A DNA stretch of 11,172 nt. Origin: Desulfobacteraceae bacterium (GTDB lineage: Bacteria; Desulfobacterota; Desulfobacteria; Desulfobacterales; Desulfobacteraceae). The number at the start of each line of letters is the position of its first letter. Positions within the stretch are counted from its first letter, which is position 1. The stretch lies in contig PIVQ01000181.1 in NCBI GenBank assembly GCA_003354055.1, forward strand, positions 1-11,172. The letters run 5' to 3'. The notes below the pieces were generated by a model that saw nothing but the letters and a program-made list of their open reading frames with translations, had not been told where the DNA came from and did not search any database. A program made the position numbers and the translations under genes. Below, in pieces: positions 1 through 7,426 of the stretch.

Positions 1-15
1 AAGAAAGGTATGATC

Positions 16-1275
16 ATGAAAGTTAAATCAGCCGCATTGGTTGCAGGCATCGTCCTGGCATTTATGTTGATGTCAAGCCTTGCCCTGCCCATAAACAGCC
101 TGGCTGCCAGGGCTTCTGATGTGCTTACCGGTGTAACCACGGGAAAACATAAGATCGGCAAGGACATGCCCGGCGCCAAGAGAAAGGCCGTTAAGCAGGC
201 ACTGGAACGGGCAGTTCAGAATGCATTTGCTTCCCTGGTGTCCCGCCAGGTGTTTGCGTCCAATCTGGAGTTTCTTTATGATCGGCTTTTGCCCGGTGCA
301 GCAGACTATGTGATTACCTACAGGGTGCTTGACGGCATCCAGCACAAGGGACAATACCTGGTTGGTGTGGAAACCAAAATTGATCTGGCTCTGGTGGAAA
401 AACGGCTTCAGAATGCCAAAATTCTTAATGCCGGCAAAGATACCCCCGTTGTCCTTTTCCTCATTGCAGAGCAGGCTCCGGATGATATTCTTCCCAGGTA
501 TTGGTGGGGAAACAATCCCGAACCCTATACCTCCCGAACCGAGCCCATTCTCAAGAGTGTACTGGCCGGCAACAGGGTGCTGTTTGCCCATACAGGCACA
601 GAGTATCCTGATCCCTCCTTTTACAATATTAAATTTGAATCCATCTATGATGCCAAAGCTGCCATGGATCTTGGACGCGCCCTGAAGGCGGATATGGTGG
701 TTATAGGCAAGGCAGGCGCCTCTGAATCCTTTAACCGCATGGGAGATGAAAAGACTTTTGACGCTGCCATTGATCTGCGGGGATATGATCTTGCCTCAGG
801 CAAGACCGTACTCCAGACCTCAGCCAAAGCCACGGCAACAAGTGAAATGGAAACCGAAGGCGCGGTTCAGGCTTTGACCCAGGCCGCCCAGACCGCAGGC
901 CAGGAACTGGGCCTGAAGATCGATACCTTCTGGAGTCAGAATCTCAGGAAAGAGAAAAGCTTTGAGGTGGCCATCGAAGGAGAAAATTTTCTACCCCGGT
1001 TTATCGCCCTGAAGAAGAGATTTCAGGATATCCGGGATATAGAGAATATGCAGCCCAAGGAGATCGGCTCCGCCCATGCAGTCATGGAAATTGTCTACAA
1101 GGGCAGTCCCGAGCAATTTGCCGCCGCTGTCCTGCTTAAAACCTTTGAAGGGTATGGCCTTGAAATTGCCGAAGTTTCTGAATCTCTTGTGAAAATCCGA
1201 TTTGTCGAAAACCAGGAAGCGGCAGTGCCGGAGGGGGAACCTTCCGAAAACCCCATTGAAAAAAATCAAGAGTAG
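16..1275 (+). CDS. Exported protein with FlgT-N-like domain, function uncertain
   Basis: This is a 419-residue protein with a Sec-type signal peptide: a basic start, a hydrophobic stretch at about residues 5-27, and a likely cut near residue 30. It should act in the periplasm or at the envelope. After the signal comes a domain of about 90 residues (35-130) with the pattern of the flagellar assembly protein T N-terminal fold: many Ala/Arg/Lys, a helix with AKRKAVKQALERAV, then a beta-rich end with YLVGVETKIDL. The remaining 290 residues have no motif I can name. I chose the ATG at 16 rather than the one at 10 because the purine-rich AAAGG at 4-8 is 7 bases from the ATG at 16 and only 1 from the other. 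It is GC-richer than the island beyond the tRNA, so I take it as ordinary chromosome. The reading frame is solid, but the FlgT link is only a resemblance. Confidence 0.8.
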   Translation: MKVKSAALVAGIVLAFMLMSSLALPINSLAARASDVLTGVTTGKHKIGKDMPGAKRKAVKQALERAVQNAFASLVSRQVFASNLEFLYDRLLPGAADYVITYRVLDGIQHKGQYLVGVETKIDLALVEKRLQNAKILNAGKDTPVVLFLIAEQAPDDILPRYWWGNNPEPYTSRTEPILKSVLAGNRVLFAHTGTEYPDPSFYNIKFESIYDAKAAMDLGRALKADMVVIGKAGASESFNRMGDEKTFDAAIDLRGYDLASGKTVLQTSAKATATSEMETEGAVQALTQAAQTAGQELGLKIDTFWSQNLRKEKSFEVAIEGENFLPRFIALKKRFQDIRDIENMQPKEIGSAHAVMEIVYKGSPEQFAAAVLLKTFEGYGLEIAEVSESLVKIRFVENQEAAVPEGEPSENPIEKNQE

Positions 1276-1288
1276 GCGTTTGTTTTTC

Positions 1289-1317
1289 TTGACATAGTGC
1301 AGTTGTTTTGATAAAAG
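1289..1317 (+). promoter_or_regulatory. Candidate sigma70 promoter of the tRNA-Val gene
   Basis: A perfect -35 hexamer TTGACA (1289-1294) is followed after 17 bases by TAAAAG (1312-1317), or after 15 bases by GATAAA. It lies just before the tRNA and just after the upstream stop codon, so it fits a dedicated tRNA promoter. The -10 box is weak. Confidence 0.5.
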
Positions 1318-1331
1318 TTTCCCTTGTTTGA

Positions 1332-1407
1332 AGGCGCGTAACTCAGTTGGTAGAGTGCTACCTCGACACGGTAGAAGTCAGCAGTTCAAGTCTGCTCGTG
1401 CCTACCA
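1332..1407 (+). tRNA. tRNA-Val, anticodon GAC, with encoded CCA
   Basis: The 76 bases fold into a full cloverleaf. The acceptor stem AGGCGCG (1332-1338) pairs with CGTGCCT (1397-1403) with one G-T pair. The D stem is ACTC/GAGT. The anticodon stem CTACC/GGTAG closes loop TCGACAC (1363-1369) with anticodon GAC. The T stem AGCAG/CTGCT closes TTCAAGT. The discriminator A and CCA are encoded. GAC reads GUC and GUU valine codons. The gene is the integration target of the island: its 3' part from the anticodon loop onward is repeated at 10884. The left copy stays whole, so integration did not break the tRNA. Confidence 0.95.
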
Positions 1408-1414
1408 TAAAAAT
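1363..1414 (+). repeat. att site, left copy (tRNA 3' part), attL-like
   Basis: This 52-base stretch runs from the first base of the anticodon loop through CCA plus TAAAAAT. It recurs in direct orientation at 10884-10935 with a single C/T mismatch. Tyrosine integrases commonly recombine in the anticodon loop of tRNA genes, and the shared sequence begins exactly there. The two copies bound the island. Confidence 0.85.
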
Positions 1415-1415
1415 C

Positions 1416-1448
1416 AAGGGCTTAGAGAATTTTCTCTAAGCCCTTTTT
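1416..1448 (+). terminator. Rho-independent terminator of tRNA-Val
   Basis: A perfect 14-bp stem (1416-1429 with 1432-1445) with a two-base loop is followed by T residues to 1448. It sits 8 bases after the CCA end. Its counterpart after the second att copy (10937-10973) keeps the same position and pairing with a different stem sequence. Confidence 0.9.
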
Positions 1449-1453
1449 GATTT

Positions 1454-1503
1454 CTGTGCCCAATCTGTGCCCGGTTCATTTTTTTGTGTCTGAACCTGTG
1501 CCC
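1454..1503 (+). repeat. Three phased CTGTGCCC boxes, candidate integrase arm sites
   Basis: The octamer CTGTGCCC occurs at 1454-1461, 1465-1472 and 1496-1503. Start-to-start spacings are 11 and 31 bases, about one and three helical turns. A degenerate copy (TTGTGTCT) lies at 1484. Similar boxes are found inside the right border (10736-10754) and after the second att copy (10979-10986). Position next to the att core and helical phasing match arm-type binding sites of a tyrosine recombinase; this role is inferred. Confidence 0.5.
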
Positions 1504-1505
1504 AA

Positions 1506-1583
1506 TTAATTGAAAATCATACTCTCTAATTTTCTGGCCGCTGCCTGGTTTGTCGGTTTCATCAGGTGGGCATATGCGTCTAC
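1506..1583 (-). pseudogene. Tyrosine-recombinase integrase, 3'-end remnant (island element 1)
   Basis: Read on the minus strand, about 26 codons ending in TAA at 1506 give VDAYAHLMKPTNQAAARKLE plus six residues. The (V)DxYxHL core followed by an N-Q-A-A-x-R-x-L helix is the usual tail of phage and island integrases; its tyrosine (codon 1572-1574) is the expected catalytic Tyr. The same tail (MKPTNQAAVRKLESVIFK) recurs at 10997-11056 after the second att copy. The gene points toward the tRNA, as island integrases often do. Upstream, the sequence switches to a phage tail gene on the opposite strand, so everything before the catalytic Tyr region has been deleted and the island cannot encode its own excision. 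Confidence 0.7.
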
Positions 1584-1584
1584 G

Positions 1585-2145
1585 TTGAACGAGATGCTTT
1601 GGGGATCTGAGCTTACATTCGGTAACATTGCTGAGTCCTTTGGCAAGATGATTACCCAGATGCTCATTCAACAACAAATGCTCAAGGCTATGGATTGGCT
1701 TGGTGGGATTGATTACGGAAGTATCGGCGGCTCCATGCTTGGGATGTTCAGTGGTAGTGGTGGTGAGGGAGCTGTCGCTGCGGGAACAGACGTTGCCAGC
1801 AATTGGGCCGGACATATCCAAATGGCTGGCGGCGGGATTATAAACGAGCATGTTGTGGGTGTCGGATTTTCCTCTGGTGCCTCCTATGAATTCGGTGAGG
1901 GTGGAGTTCCTGAAGCGGTCGTCCCGAAAAAAGCCTGGGGCGGAGGTGGTTCAGGTGGGGCTATTCAGATGGTTGTTAAAAATGAAAATCACATTACCGT
2001 TGAATCTTCTGGAGATGGAGATCAAGACAGAAAAACCGCTGAAATGGTAGCGAATTTAATTGATAGAAAAACCAGGGACATTATCGATGATGAATTACGG
2101 GTCGGTGGGTCGTTGAATAATGCAATCTCAAGGAATTCTGTGTAA
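1585..2145 (+). pseudogene. Phage tail tape-measure protein, C-terminal fragment
   Basis: About 186 residues resemble the C-terminal end of long-tail-phage tape-measure proteins. There is an amphipathic stretch (about FGNIAESFGKMITQMLIQQQ), then a Gly-rich low-complexity region, and then the hallmark GEGGVPEAVVPK (usual form GEAGPEAVVP), ending in a charged helix and GGSLNNAI. Intact members are usually over 600 residues, so most of the gene is missing. The open frame reaches back to a TTG at 1510, but those 25 codons are antisense to the integrase tail and are not tape-measure sequence. The deletion junction therefore lies near 1570-1590. I see no ribosome site, so it is probably not expressed. 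It shows that element 1 was once a tailed prophage or picked up part of one. Confidence 0.75.
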
Positions 2146-2184
2146 CTATATTTTTATTGAGTGAATTTCTCAAATGGCTCCGAT

Positions 2185-3192
2185 TTATTCATTTTCATGT
2201 GTGGGATCAACGGGCTTTTCAGATAACGTTAGAGTCTCAAACAATATTTTACCATTTCGAAACAGTTTACATTGGATTTTTTGGGACACTAAGTAATAGT
2301 TAGTGGCGTTAAATAATGCTTTGCTGTTAGTCATTGAAATTCCGTCGATTGCTAACAGGATGTCATTTTTTTGTATGTTTGATTTCTCGGCAGGAGAATT
2401 TTTATGAATTTTATTTATCTCTAATCCGTATTTATGATTTTTAATATCATTGATCAATACAGGATTAAAATCGATACCTATCCAGACTGGTCTTATCTTA
2501 TTATATTGGACCAATTCTTTAATCCGGTCATCTGCTAAATAAGATGGGATGGCAAATCCAATTCCGGTGCTCCCATCAAAGTGTATATTTCCTGAAATAA
2601 CACCAGCAACTTTTTTGTCAGTGTTTAAAAGGAGTCCACCAGAAAAACCTGGATTAATAGCGGCATCTATTTGGATGAGATTTCTTATTATTTTCCCGTT
2701 GGTGCCTCGAACGTCTCTATTGATAGCCCCTATTATTCCCTTACCATAGGACAAGCCTAAACCATAAGGATTCCCAACGACTAATATATCCATCCCTAAA
2801 CGCAATTCTTCTTTATGTAACCATTGAAGACGAATAGCTTTTTCTGGTGGGAAATTAATTGGTGCTAATATTGCCAGATCGAAAACTTTATCTACTGCAT
2901 ATATTTTTGCTTCATATTCTTCTTTTTGATGATAAATAGTAATCTCTTCTGTATCTTTAATATTGTGATAGCAGGTTGCAACCAATCCTTTTGAAGTAAC
3001 AAAAAAACCTGTGCCAACGTATTTTTCTCTCAACATTTTATCATTGGTATTGGAATTATTTGGCCTGCTATCGATCTGAACAGCGAAACTAGGTTCCGTT
3101 TCCACTAAAATTGGGCTTACAGAATCTTGAACACAAGAAAGCATAGATAAAAGTAGAATGGAAATTAAGAATAGTCGAAAAGTATTATTCAT
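2185..3192 (-). CDS. Trypsin-like serine protease lipoprotein with PDZ domain (HtrA/S1C type)
   Basis: The 335-residue protein starts with a lipoprotein signal (lipobox LSMLSC, Cys20). The next residues (V21, Q22) lack Asp, so outer-membrane attachment is likely. The S1C protease domain spans about 58-225. The triad is His76 (in ATCYHNI), Asp105 (FDLAIL) and Ser184 (NPGFSGG). The Ser motif differs from the usual NPGNSGGP: Phe replaces Asn and Leu replaces Pro. A single PDZ-like domain covers about 235-325. DegP/DegS proteases sense and cut misfolded or signalling proteins in the periplasm. This one is lipid-anchored, which is unusual. It begins 2 bases after the stop of the upstream membrane gene, with AAGGAG upstream of the ATG, so it is translationally coupled as last gene of a three-gene operon. 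The protease class is clear, the substrate is unknown. Confidence 0.88.
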   Translation of the reverse strand: MNNTFRLFLISILLLSMLSCVQDSVSPILVETEPSFAVQIDSRPNNSNTNDKMLREKYVGTGFFVTSKGLVATCYHNIKDTEEITIYHQKEEYEAKIYAVDKVFDLAILAPINFPPEKAIRLQWLHKEELRLGMDILVVGNPYGLGLSYGKGIIGAINRDVRGTNGKIIRNLIQIDAAINPGFSGGLLLNTDKKVAGVISGNIHFDGSTGIGFAIPSYLADDRIKELVQYNKIRPVWIGIDFNPVLINDIKNHKYGLEINKIHKNSPAEKSNIQKNDILLAIDGISMTNSKALFNATNYYLVSQKIQCKLFRNGKILFETLTLSEKPVDPTHENE

Positions 3193-3193
3193 T

Positions 3194-4351
3194 TTAATCT
3201 AACTCCTTTTCTTTATATCTATAGAATAAATCGAAAAGTAGATATTCTAAAGCTGCTGGATCGATCTCGAACAGCATATGAAATATTAATTGTTGATCGT
3301 CTATTGCTTCAAAGTATCGTACTTCCTTCCCGTATTTTAAGATACTTCTCTTAAATTCAGTTTCGAGTAGTCTCAAAAAATGTCCGGCTTGTTTCTCGCC
3401 GTATATCGAATCACATAGTGATTTTAGAGTTGGTTTTGAAATTTGAAATAATTTCTTTGTTATCTCTTGTTGGGTTAATAGTATTGCTTCTTTTTTGCTT
3501 GACGATTCAATATTACTAATTATGTAAATATATCTTTCAATGGGGAAACCACACTCTTTAAGATTCTTATCTATCCAACAGGGTTTGTCTTTTCTATCTT
3601 TGAGGAAAATAGGGTAATCTGCAGCATAAGCCATAGTCAAAGAATAAGATTTTTGTTTGGGCATAACCTTGCTTTGGTCGTATCTCTTAAGGAGTTTACT
3701 ATTATCTATCTTAATAATTTTAGGCTTGATGGAGTTACCTCTATCTCGACTAATTTTTAAGTTGATCAAAATGCTTTCGGCCTCTCTGATCTGATAGCTT
3801 AAGTCAGATTGCCAATACATCAACTTGTCTTTGCTAAATTCTGACGTGTTTTCATTTAAATTATGTTTTATGTTTCTCTCGAGTTCACTCACATTCTTAT
3901 AGAGTAACAGTAATCCAGTTGTGCCATGGTTGTTAGTCTTAATTTCGATCTGTTTTCTGTCGTAATCTGATACCAATGTGCAGATTAAGAGTAAGATTTG
4001 TAAAATAACAATTATACCAGGTAAAATGTATTTTTTAGTCTTATAGTATTGGGGTTTTATAGATTGAAGTACAGTAAAAACTAAGAGTGTAATCGATAGA
4101 AGAGTGAGTCTTATAGTAGTTTCATGAGATGTAAATGTCGTATAATCCTCTAATGATTTAATTCGCTTGTCTATTTTATGGAGTCCAACATTAATTGTTA
4201 AGTAAGCATTATAATAGTCCTTTTTCCATCGCCGGGTGCTTTCTTCTTCACCAGGATATGCGTAGTTTTCCATTCCTTGCCCTAAAATTCCCGGCGTGAT
4301 GGTTATGAGTAAAAACAACAGAAATAACAGTACAACTGAAATGTTTTTCAA
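3194..4351 (-). CDS. Membrane protein with signal peptide and two TM helices, unknown function
   Basis: I do not recognise a family. The 385-residue product has a hydrophobic N-terminal signal (residues 4-24, LLFLLFLLITITPGILG) and two close membrane helices at about 79-97 and 109-128. A long charged, largely helical region of about 250 residues follows, with some coiled-coil character near 150-200 and three Cys residues near 259-315. With the signal cut, the loop before helix 1 would face the periplasm and, with two helices, so would the C-terminal part. The start is TTG, with AGGA 8 bases upstream. That site overlaps the stop codon of the preceding lipoprotein gene (5 bases apart). The downstream protease gene starts 2 bases after its stop. 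The context suggests a partner or substrate of the lipoproteins in one envelope assembly. Confidence 0.8.
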   Translation of the reverse strand: MKNISVVLLFLLFLLITITPGILGQGMENYAYPGEEESTRRWKKDYYNAYLTINVGLHKIDKRIKSLEDYTTFTSHETTIRLTLLSITLLVFTVLQSIKPQYYKTKKYILPGIIVILQILLLICTLVSDYDRKQIEIKTNNHGTTGLLLLYKNVSELERNIKHNLNENTSEFSKDKLMYWQSDLSYQIREAESILINLKISRDRGNSIKPKIIKIDNSKLLKRYDQSKVMPKQKSYSLTMAYAADYPIFLKDRKDKPCWIDKNLKECGFPIERYIYIISNIESSSKKEAILLTQQEITKKLFQISKPTLKSLCDSIYGEKQAGHFLRLLETEFKRSILKYGKEVRYFEAIDDQQLIFHMLFEIDPAALEYLLFDLFYRYKEKELD

Positions 4352-4356
4352 AAAAA

Positions 4357-5196
4357 TTATCCTGAATAATGTGACAACATATCTTTATTTATGTATATAG
4401 AAATTCGAGCGTACCGTGAAGTTGGTATGGCTTTGCCCCGAGAGTCTGCTACGAAAGAAACTGTGGAAAAATTTTTTCTTTTGATTGAATATTTCGAGAA
4501 ATTATCCATTAAAGCCGAATAAACATAGTAAGACCGGAGAAAAGCCAATACACCATTTTTGTGCCCAAAACCTTTGTTGAGTGGATCAAATGAATCGTTC
4601 ACCTCTAATTGAATTACCATGGGCTTCCCATCTATGATAACATTGGACTCCTTTATCGGACCAAATTCTCCCTCATAATATGGGGTGCGTTTAAACTGCA
4701 AACTATCAGCCCCCCCATAAAAGATCCCCTTAAATTCTGATTTTGATAAATTCACAGAGTGTTTTTCTAAATAGCCTAATACTTCATTTATGAACAGTAA
4801 AAGCTTGGCGAATTCCTGAATATCATTTTTATCTTCATCGGTTAAATAATAAAATCCAGGTCTGAAATAGAAAGTATCGTTTTTAGCAGGAATTAGATCA
4901 AAATTTGCGTTAAGTTCATTTTTAATAGGGTCTACATACACATGGACGCGCACATTATTAAAATGTGGAGACTTAGCTTTCTTTGTTTTTACGAAATTGA
5001 GGAGGCCATCTGAGATTAGTTTTAATTTTTTATCCAGATCTACATCTGTTTGCACCACAGTTTTAGGAGTATACTTTTTCGCAGGTTCAGAATAATATTT
5101 ACGGGGAACCGTTGGTGATGTGCTTTTACTTGTATTCTGAAAAAAACTACACCCTGCTATTAAACTAAAAGTGAGTAGACAGACTAAAAATCTCAT
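4357..5196 (-). CDS. Lipoprotein with OmpA-like C-terminal domain
   Basis: This 279-residue protein is the first gene of the three-gene envelope operon. A lipobox (LIAGC, Cys16) follows a short hydrophobic signal; Ser at +2 predicts the outer membrane. After a Ser/Thr/Pro/Lys linker (about 20-50) there is an alpha/beta region. From about 115 to 270 the layout matches OmpA/MotB-type peptidoglycan-binding domains: a helix before the sheet (IQEFAKLLLFINEVLGYL), a GxADS turn (161-165), the N-xx-LAFLRS-xx-VYSAL helix (214-229) and a closing SRYARISIYI strand (260-269). A long insert sits between the GxAD turn and that helix. I chose the ATG at 5196 over an open frame to 5379 because AAGGAG lies just upstream and the lipobox then falls at residue 16. 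It may tether the system to the cell wall. The OmpA match is by pattern only. Confidence 0.78.
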   Translation of the reverse strand: MRFLVCLLTFSLIAGCSFFQNTSKSTSPTVPRKYYSEPAKKYTPKTVVQTDVDLDKKLKLISDGLLNFVKTKKAKSPHFNNVRVHVYVDPIKNELNANFDLIPAKNDTFYFRPGFYYLTDEDKNDIQEFAKLLLFINEVLGYLEKHSVNLSKSEFKGIFYGGADSLQFKRTPYYEGEFGPIKESNVIIDGKPMVIQLEVNDSFDPLNKGFGHKNGVLAFLRSYYVYSALMDNFSKYSIKRKNFSTVSFVADSRGKAIPTSRYARISIYINKDMLSHYSG

Positions 5197-5808
5197 AACC
5201 AATCTCCTTCTCTCGAAAGTAATATTTTCTATAAGGTTAATGGCACAAAAGTAAAAGAGCGATTTCTGAAAACGTTTACATTTACATGCGTCTATTTGGT
5301 TACAACGAAAAATATAGTAAATAATTTTATAGTTGACTATGTTGTTATTACAATACTTTATTTTTACATAGCTTTGCAATGAAAAAGTATTTTTAGTTAA
5401 TAATGACGTTAACCCGACGAATGGAAAGTCAATTAATGATGGCGTGAATCTTTTTCTATAATATATGGAAAAACTAAATCATCTAAAAATTATAGATATT
5501 GAAACATGCTTCAAAATATGTCCGTGGCAAAAAATAAAATGTGTAATCAGGGTATCGGTCTTATAGCCAGAGTCCCTTACTTTAAATTGTTTTATTTTTA
5601 AGATAACACAATGATTTTTTTCTGTGATGGAGAGTTCGTGAAATCAAAAATTGGTAATATGATTTTGATCTTCCCCAGCTCGGCAGCCAAAAGCAGAGTG
5701 AGAAACCAACGTTTTTTTTCGAGTGCATGCGGTTGCTCGGCTGGCAAAAGAGTACTACCTCATTGTATGAGAATGCTAACTGATTATCTGTGTACTGAAG
5801 TCAATGGA
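5197..5808. other. Non-coding AT-rich gap between the envelope operon and the propeller gene
   Basis: These 612 bases hold no gene I can support. A 74-codon plus-strand frame at 5611-5832 overlaps the end of the propeller gene, has no ribosome site and looks like noise. The right part contains an imperfect 70-base inverted repeat (5675-5688 against 5731-5744, 10 of 14 positions) around a run of eight T. It recalls the size of an integron attC site but lacks clear core boxes. The left part would carry the operon's promoter and leader. Confidence 0.6.
5326..5353 (-). promoter_or_regulatory. Weak candidate promoter of the envelope operon
   Basis: On the minus strand TTGTAA (5353-5348) is followed after 16 bases by TATAAA (5331-5326). 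It would give a leader of about 120 bases before the lipoprotein start at 5196. The surrounding DNA is very AT-rich, so a chance match is quite possible. Confidence 0.3.
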
Positions 5809-7299
5809 TTAGAAACTCGGTTTCTCTGGTGAAAACCATTCAATTTTGGAAAGATTGAATTTATTATCAGTTTTAATCAACCAAGTATACAGATTGTGTT
5901 GAAGCGAGGTCGTTGTACCAAGAATAAATAATCCATCATTAGGAAAGACTTCGATATTCCTAAAAATATCTTGTCCCTGACCATCGATGATTCGAGTCCA
6001 TAGGACATCTCCAGCGGGACTTAACTTTGCAACCAAGCCACTTGTATCGCGATCACGAGAACCAAACATTTTCTTGTCTTCCTCGCTTTGTATTTTGATC
6101 TGGTGTGATACAATTCCGACTCCAATGATAATCCCACTTTGTAAAACAGCGATTTCTTGATTTGGAAATTTTGTTTCGACGGCTCTTTTTGACCATTCAA
6201 CACATATTGATTTGTCTGTCTTAATGAGGCGGGTATACTCTTGATACTTTGACAACTCAACGTCGGTATATACTCGTTCTGAAAGGGCGATGATAATCCC
6301 ACCATCCACGGTCTTAAGAACTTGTCTCGGTATGTTGTGAATCTTGCCAGTTGCGTCGTTGAGTCCTATTGGGGTTTGGGATATAAATTCCCCATTTTGA
6401 TTTAGAGCAATAATTGATGTGCGCCCCCAATATAGGCCACCATTTCCAAGTTCATTGGTATGATATAAAGCCATTATCGTTCCGTCTTGAAGGGTGACAA
6501 GATGCCCAAATGATACAAATAGATCATCTGCAATTTCCTTTTGAACATAGTCCCATTTTTTGGAGCCATCGGAGGAATAATGTGCAATCCATGCTCCCGA
6601 GACATCCTTATCTTCGAACCAAGCCCAGCCGGAGACAAGAACACCACCGTCTGTGGACACCGCAATAGATCTGATTCTATTGTCATCCCCACCTATACGA
6701 CGGAACCATACCACATGTCCTTCTTTGCTGATTCGGAACAACAGCCCTCTCCAACCGGTCTGATCTGATTGGGTGGATGAACAAAGAACATAGACACCAT
6801 CATCGTCTGCCTGAACCATCCCAATTGGAGTATCCTGACTCAGTGGAAAACCTACTTCAATTGTCCATAAAATTTTGCCGCTTGCATCAACTTTACGCAG
6901 CTGAGAATTATCACTACCTACTGCCAAACCAAGGAGATTTGAAGAATTCCAGACTTTGCTTAAAACGAATATTGAGCCATCGTTAGTTACAGTCAAATCC
7001 ACAGAAGCCTCAATTTTGCTTTGATTTTTAAGCGGAAAAAAACGAGACCAAGAAGGTGATCCGGTATTGGCTTGAAAGGTTCCTTGTAGAGGCTGTTTCC
7101 CAGTATCAAAGAATGCTGCCTCAATTTTTTTTTTGCCTTTAGTTAAATCGCTTTTTGGGGTGGGGATGACATGTTGGTTTGCTATCTCCCCAATCGGTGG
7201 TGTTGGGTGAAATGATTCCTTTTGAACATCTGTTTGCAGCCATACCGCCACTGCTATTAATGCACTTACGATGGTTGCTATCCAAGATAACTTTTCCAT
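5809..7299 (-). CDS. Membrane-anchored seven-repeat beta-propeller-like protein
   Basis: The 496-residue protein has one N-terminal membrane helix (about 5-21) and no cleavage site, so the body is probably held on the periplasmic face. After a Pro/Lys linker come about seven degenerate repeats of the type L/V-x-K/R-x-x-x-x-G-x-x-x-W-x-x-x-x-G: near 135-150, 187-204, 238-253, 296-312, 358-372, 423-440 and 474-488. Many are preceded by DGG-type turns (SIAVSTDGGVLVSGW). This matches PQQ-like/SBBP-type propeller blades, often protein-binding scaffolds. There is no catalytic motif. No strong Shine-Dalgarno precedes the ATG. It faces the same way as the envelope operon but is 612 bases away, so probably a separate transcript. 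A direct 12-base repeat (7302-7313 and 7415-7426) lies in its upstream region. Fold call is moderately sure, role unknown. Confidence 0.8.
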   Translation of the reverse strand: MEKLSWIATIVSALIAVAVWLQTDVQKESFHPTPPIGEIANQHVIPTPKSDLTKGKKKIEAAFFDTGKQPLQGTFQANTGSPSWSRFFPLKNQSKIEASVDLTVTNDGSIFVLSKVWNSSNLLGLAVGSDNSQLRKVDASGKILWTIEVGFPLSQDTPIGMVQADDDGVYVLCSSTQSDQTGWRGLLFRISKEGHVVWFRRIGGDDNRIRSIAVSTDGGVLVSGWAWFEDKDVSGAWIAHYSSDGSKKWDYVQKEIADDLFVSFGHLVTLQDGTIMALYHTNELGNGGLYWGRTSIIALNQNGEFISQTPIGLNDATGKIHNIPRQVLKTVDGGIIIALSERVYTDVELSKYQEYTRLIKTDKSICVEWSKRAVETKFPNQEIAVLQSGIIIGVGIVSHQIKIQSEEDKKMFGSRDRDTSGLVAKLSPAGDVLWTRIIDGQGQDIFRNIEVFPNDGLFILGTTTSLQHNLYTWLIKTDNKFNLSKIEWFSPEKPSF

Positions 7300-7301
7300 A
7301 A

Positions 7302-7426
7302 TTAAGAATCTACTAACTTTCAGGGGTTGAATTCCACATCAGTTTTTTTGAAAACTGCGATTACAAGGACAATTAAATTGGAGATTATCCATACCCTGCC
7401 CAAAATTGCAACACTTAAGAATCTAC
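7302..7426. repeat. 12-bp direct repeat pair upstream of the propeller gene
   Basis: TTAAGAATCTAC occurs at 7302-7313 and again at 7415-7426, bracketing about 100 bases. The enclosed DNA contains one copy of the dispersed repeat (7376-7412). It could be a duplication made by insertion of a small element or a repeated regulator site before the propeller gene start at 7299. Confidence 0.4.
7376..7412 (+). repeat. Dispersed repeat, copy 1
   Basis: This stretch begins AATTGGAGATTATCCATACC and ends TTGCAAC. It matches 8872-8907 in the same orientation with scattered differences, and some likeness continues for about 15 bases downstream. The two copies bracket the GC-richer cassette-like patch between the propeller gene and the small membrane-protein gene. 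Confidence 0.6.

Noticed and set aside
1510..1584. TTG-started extension of the tape-measure frame
   Set aside because: These codons are antisense to the integrase tail and have no ribosome site; the open frame is accidental.
4561..4571. GTGCCCAAAA as an additional integrase box
   Set aside because: It lies inside the OmpA-like lipoprotein gene, alone and far from an att site; likely chance.
5197..5379. Longer N-terminus for the OmpA-like lipoprotein
   Set aside because: It would bury the lipobox at residue 77 and lacks a ribosome site, whereas the ATG at 5196 has AAGGAG and a proper lipoprotein signal.
5611..5832. Plus-strand 73-residue frame
   Set aside because: It overlaps the end of the propeller gene, has no ribosome site and no recognisable protein features.
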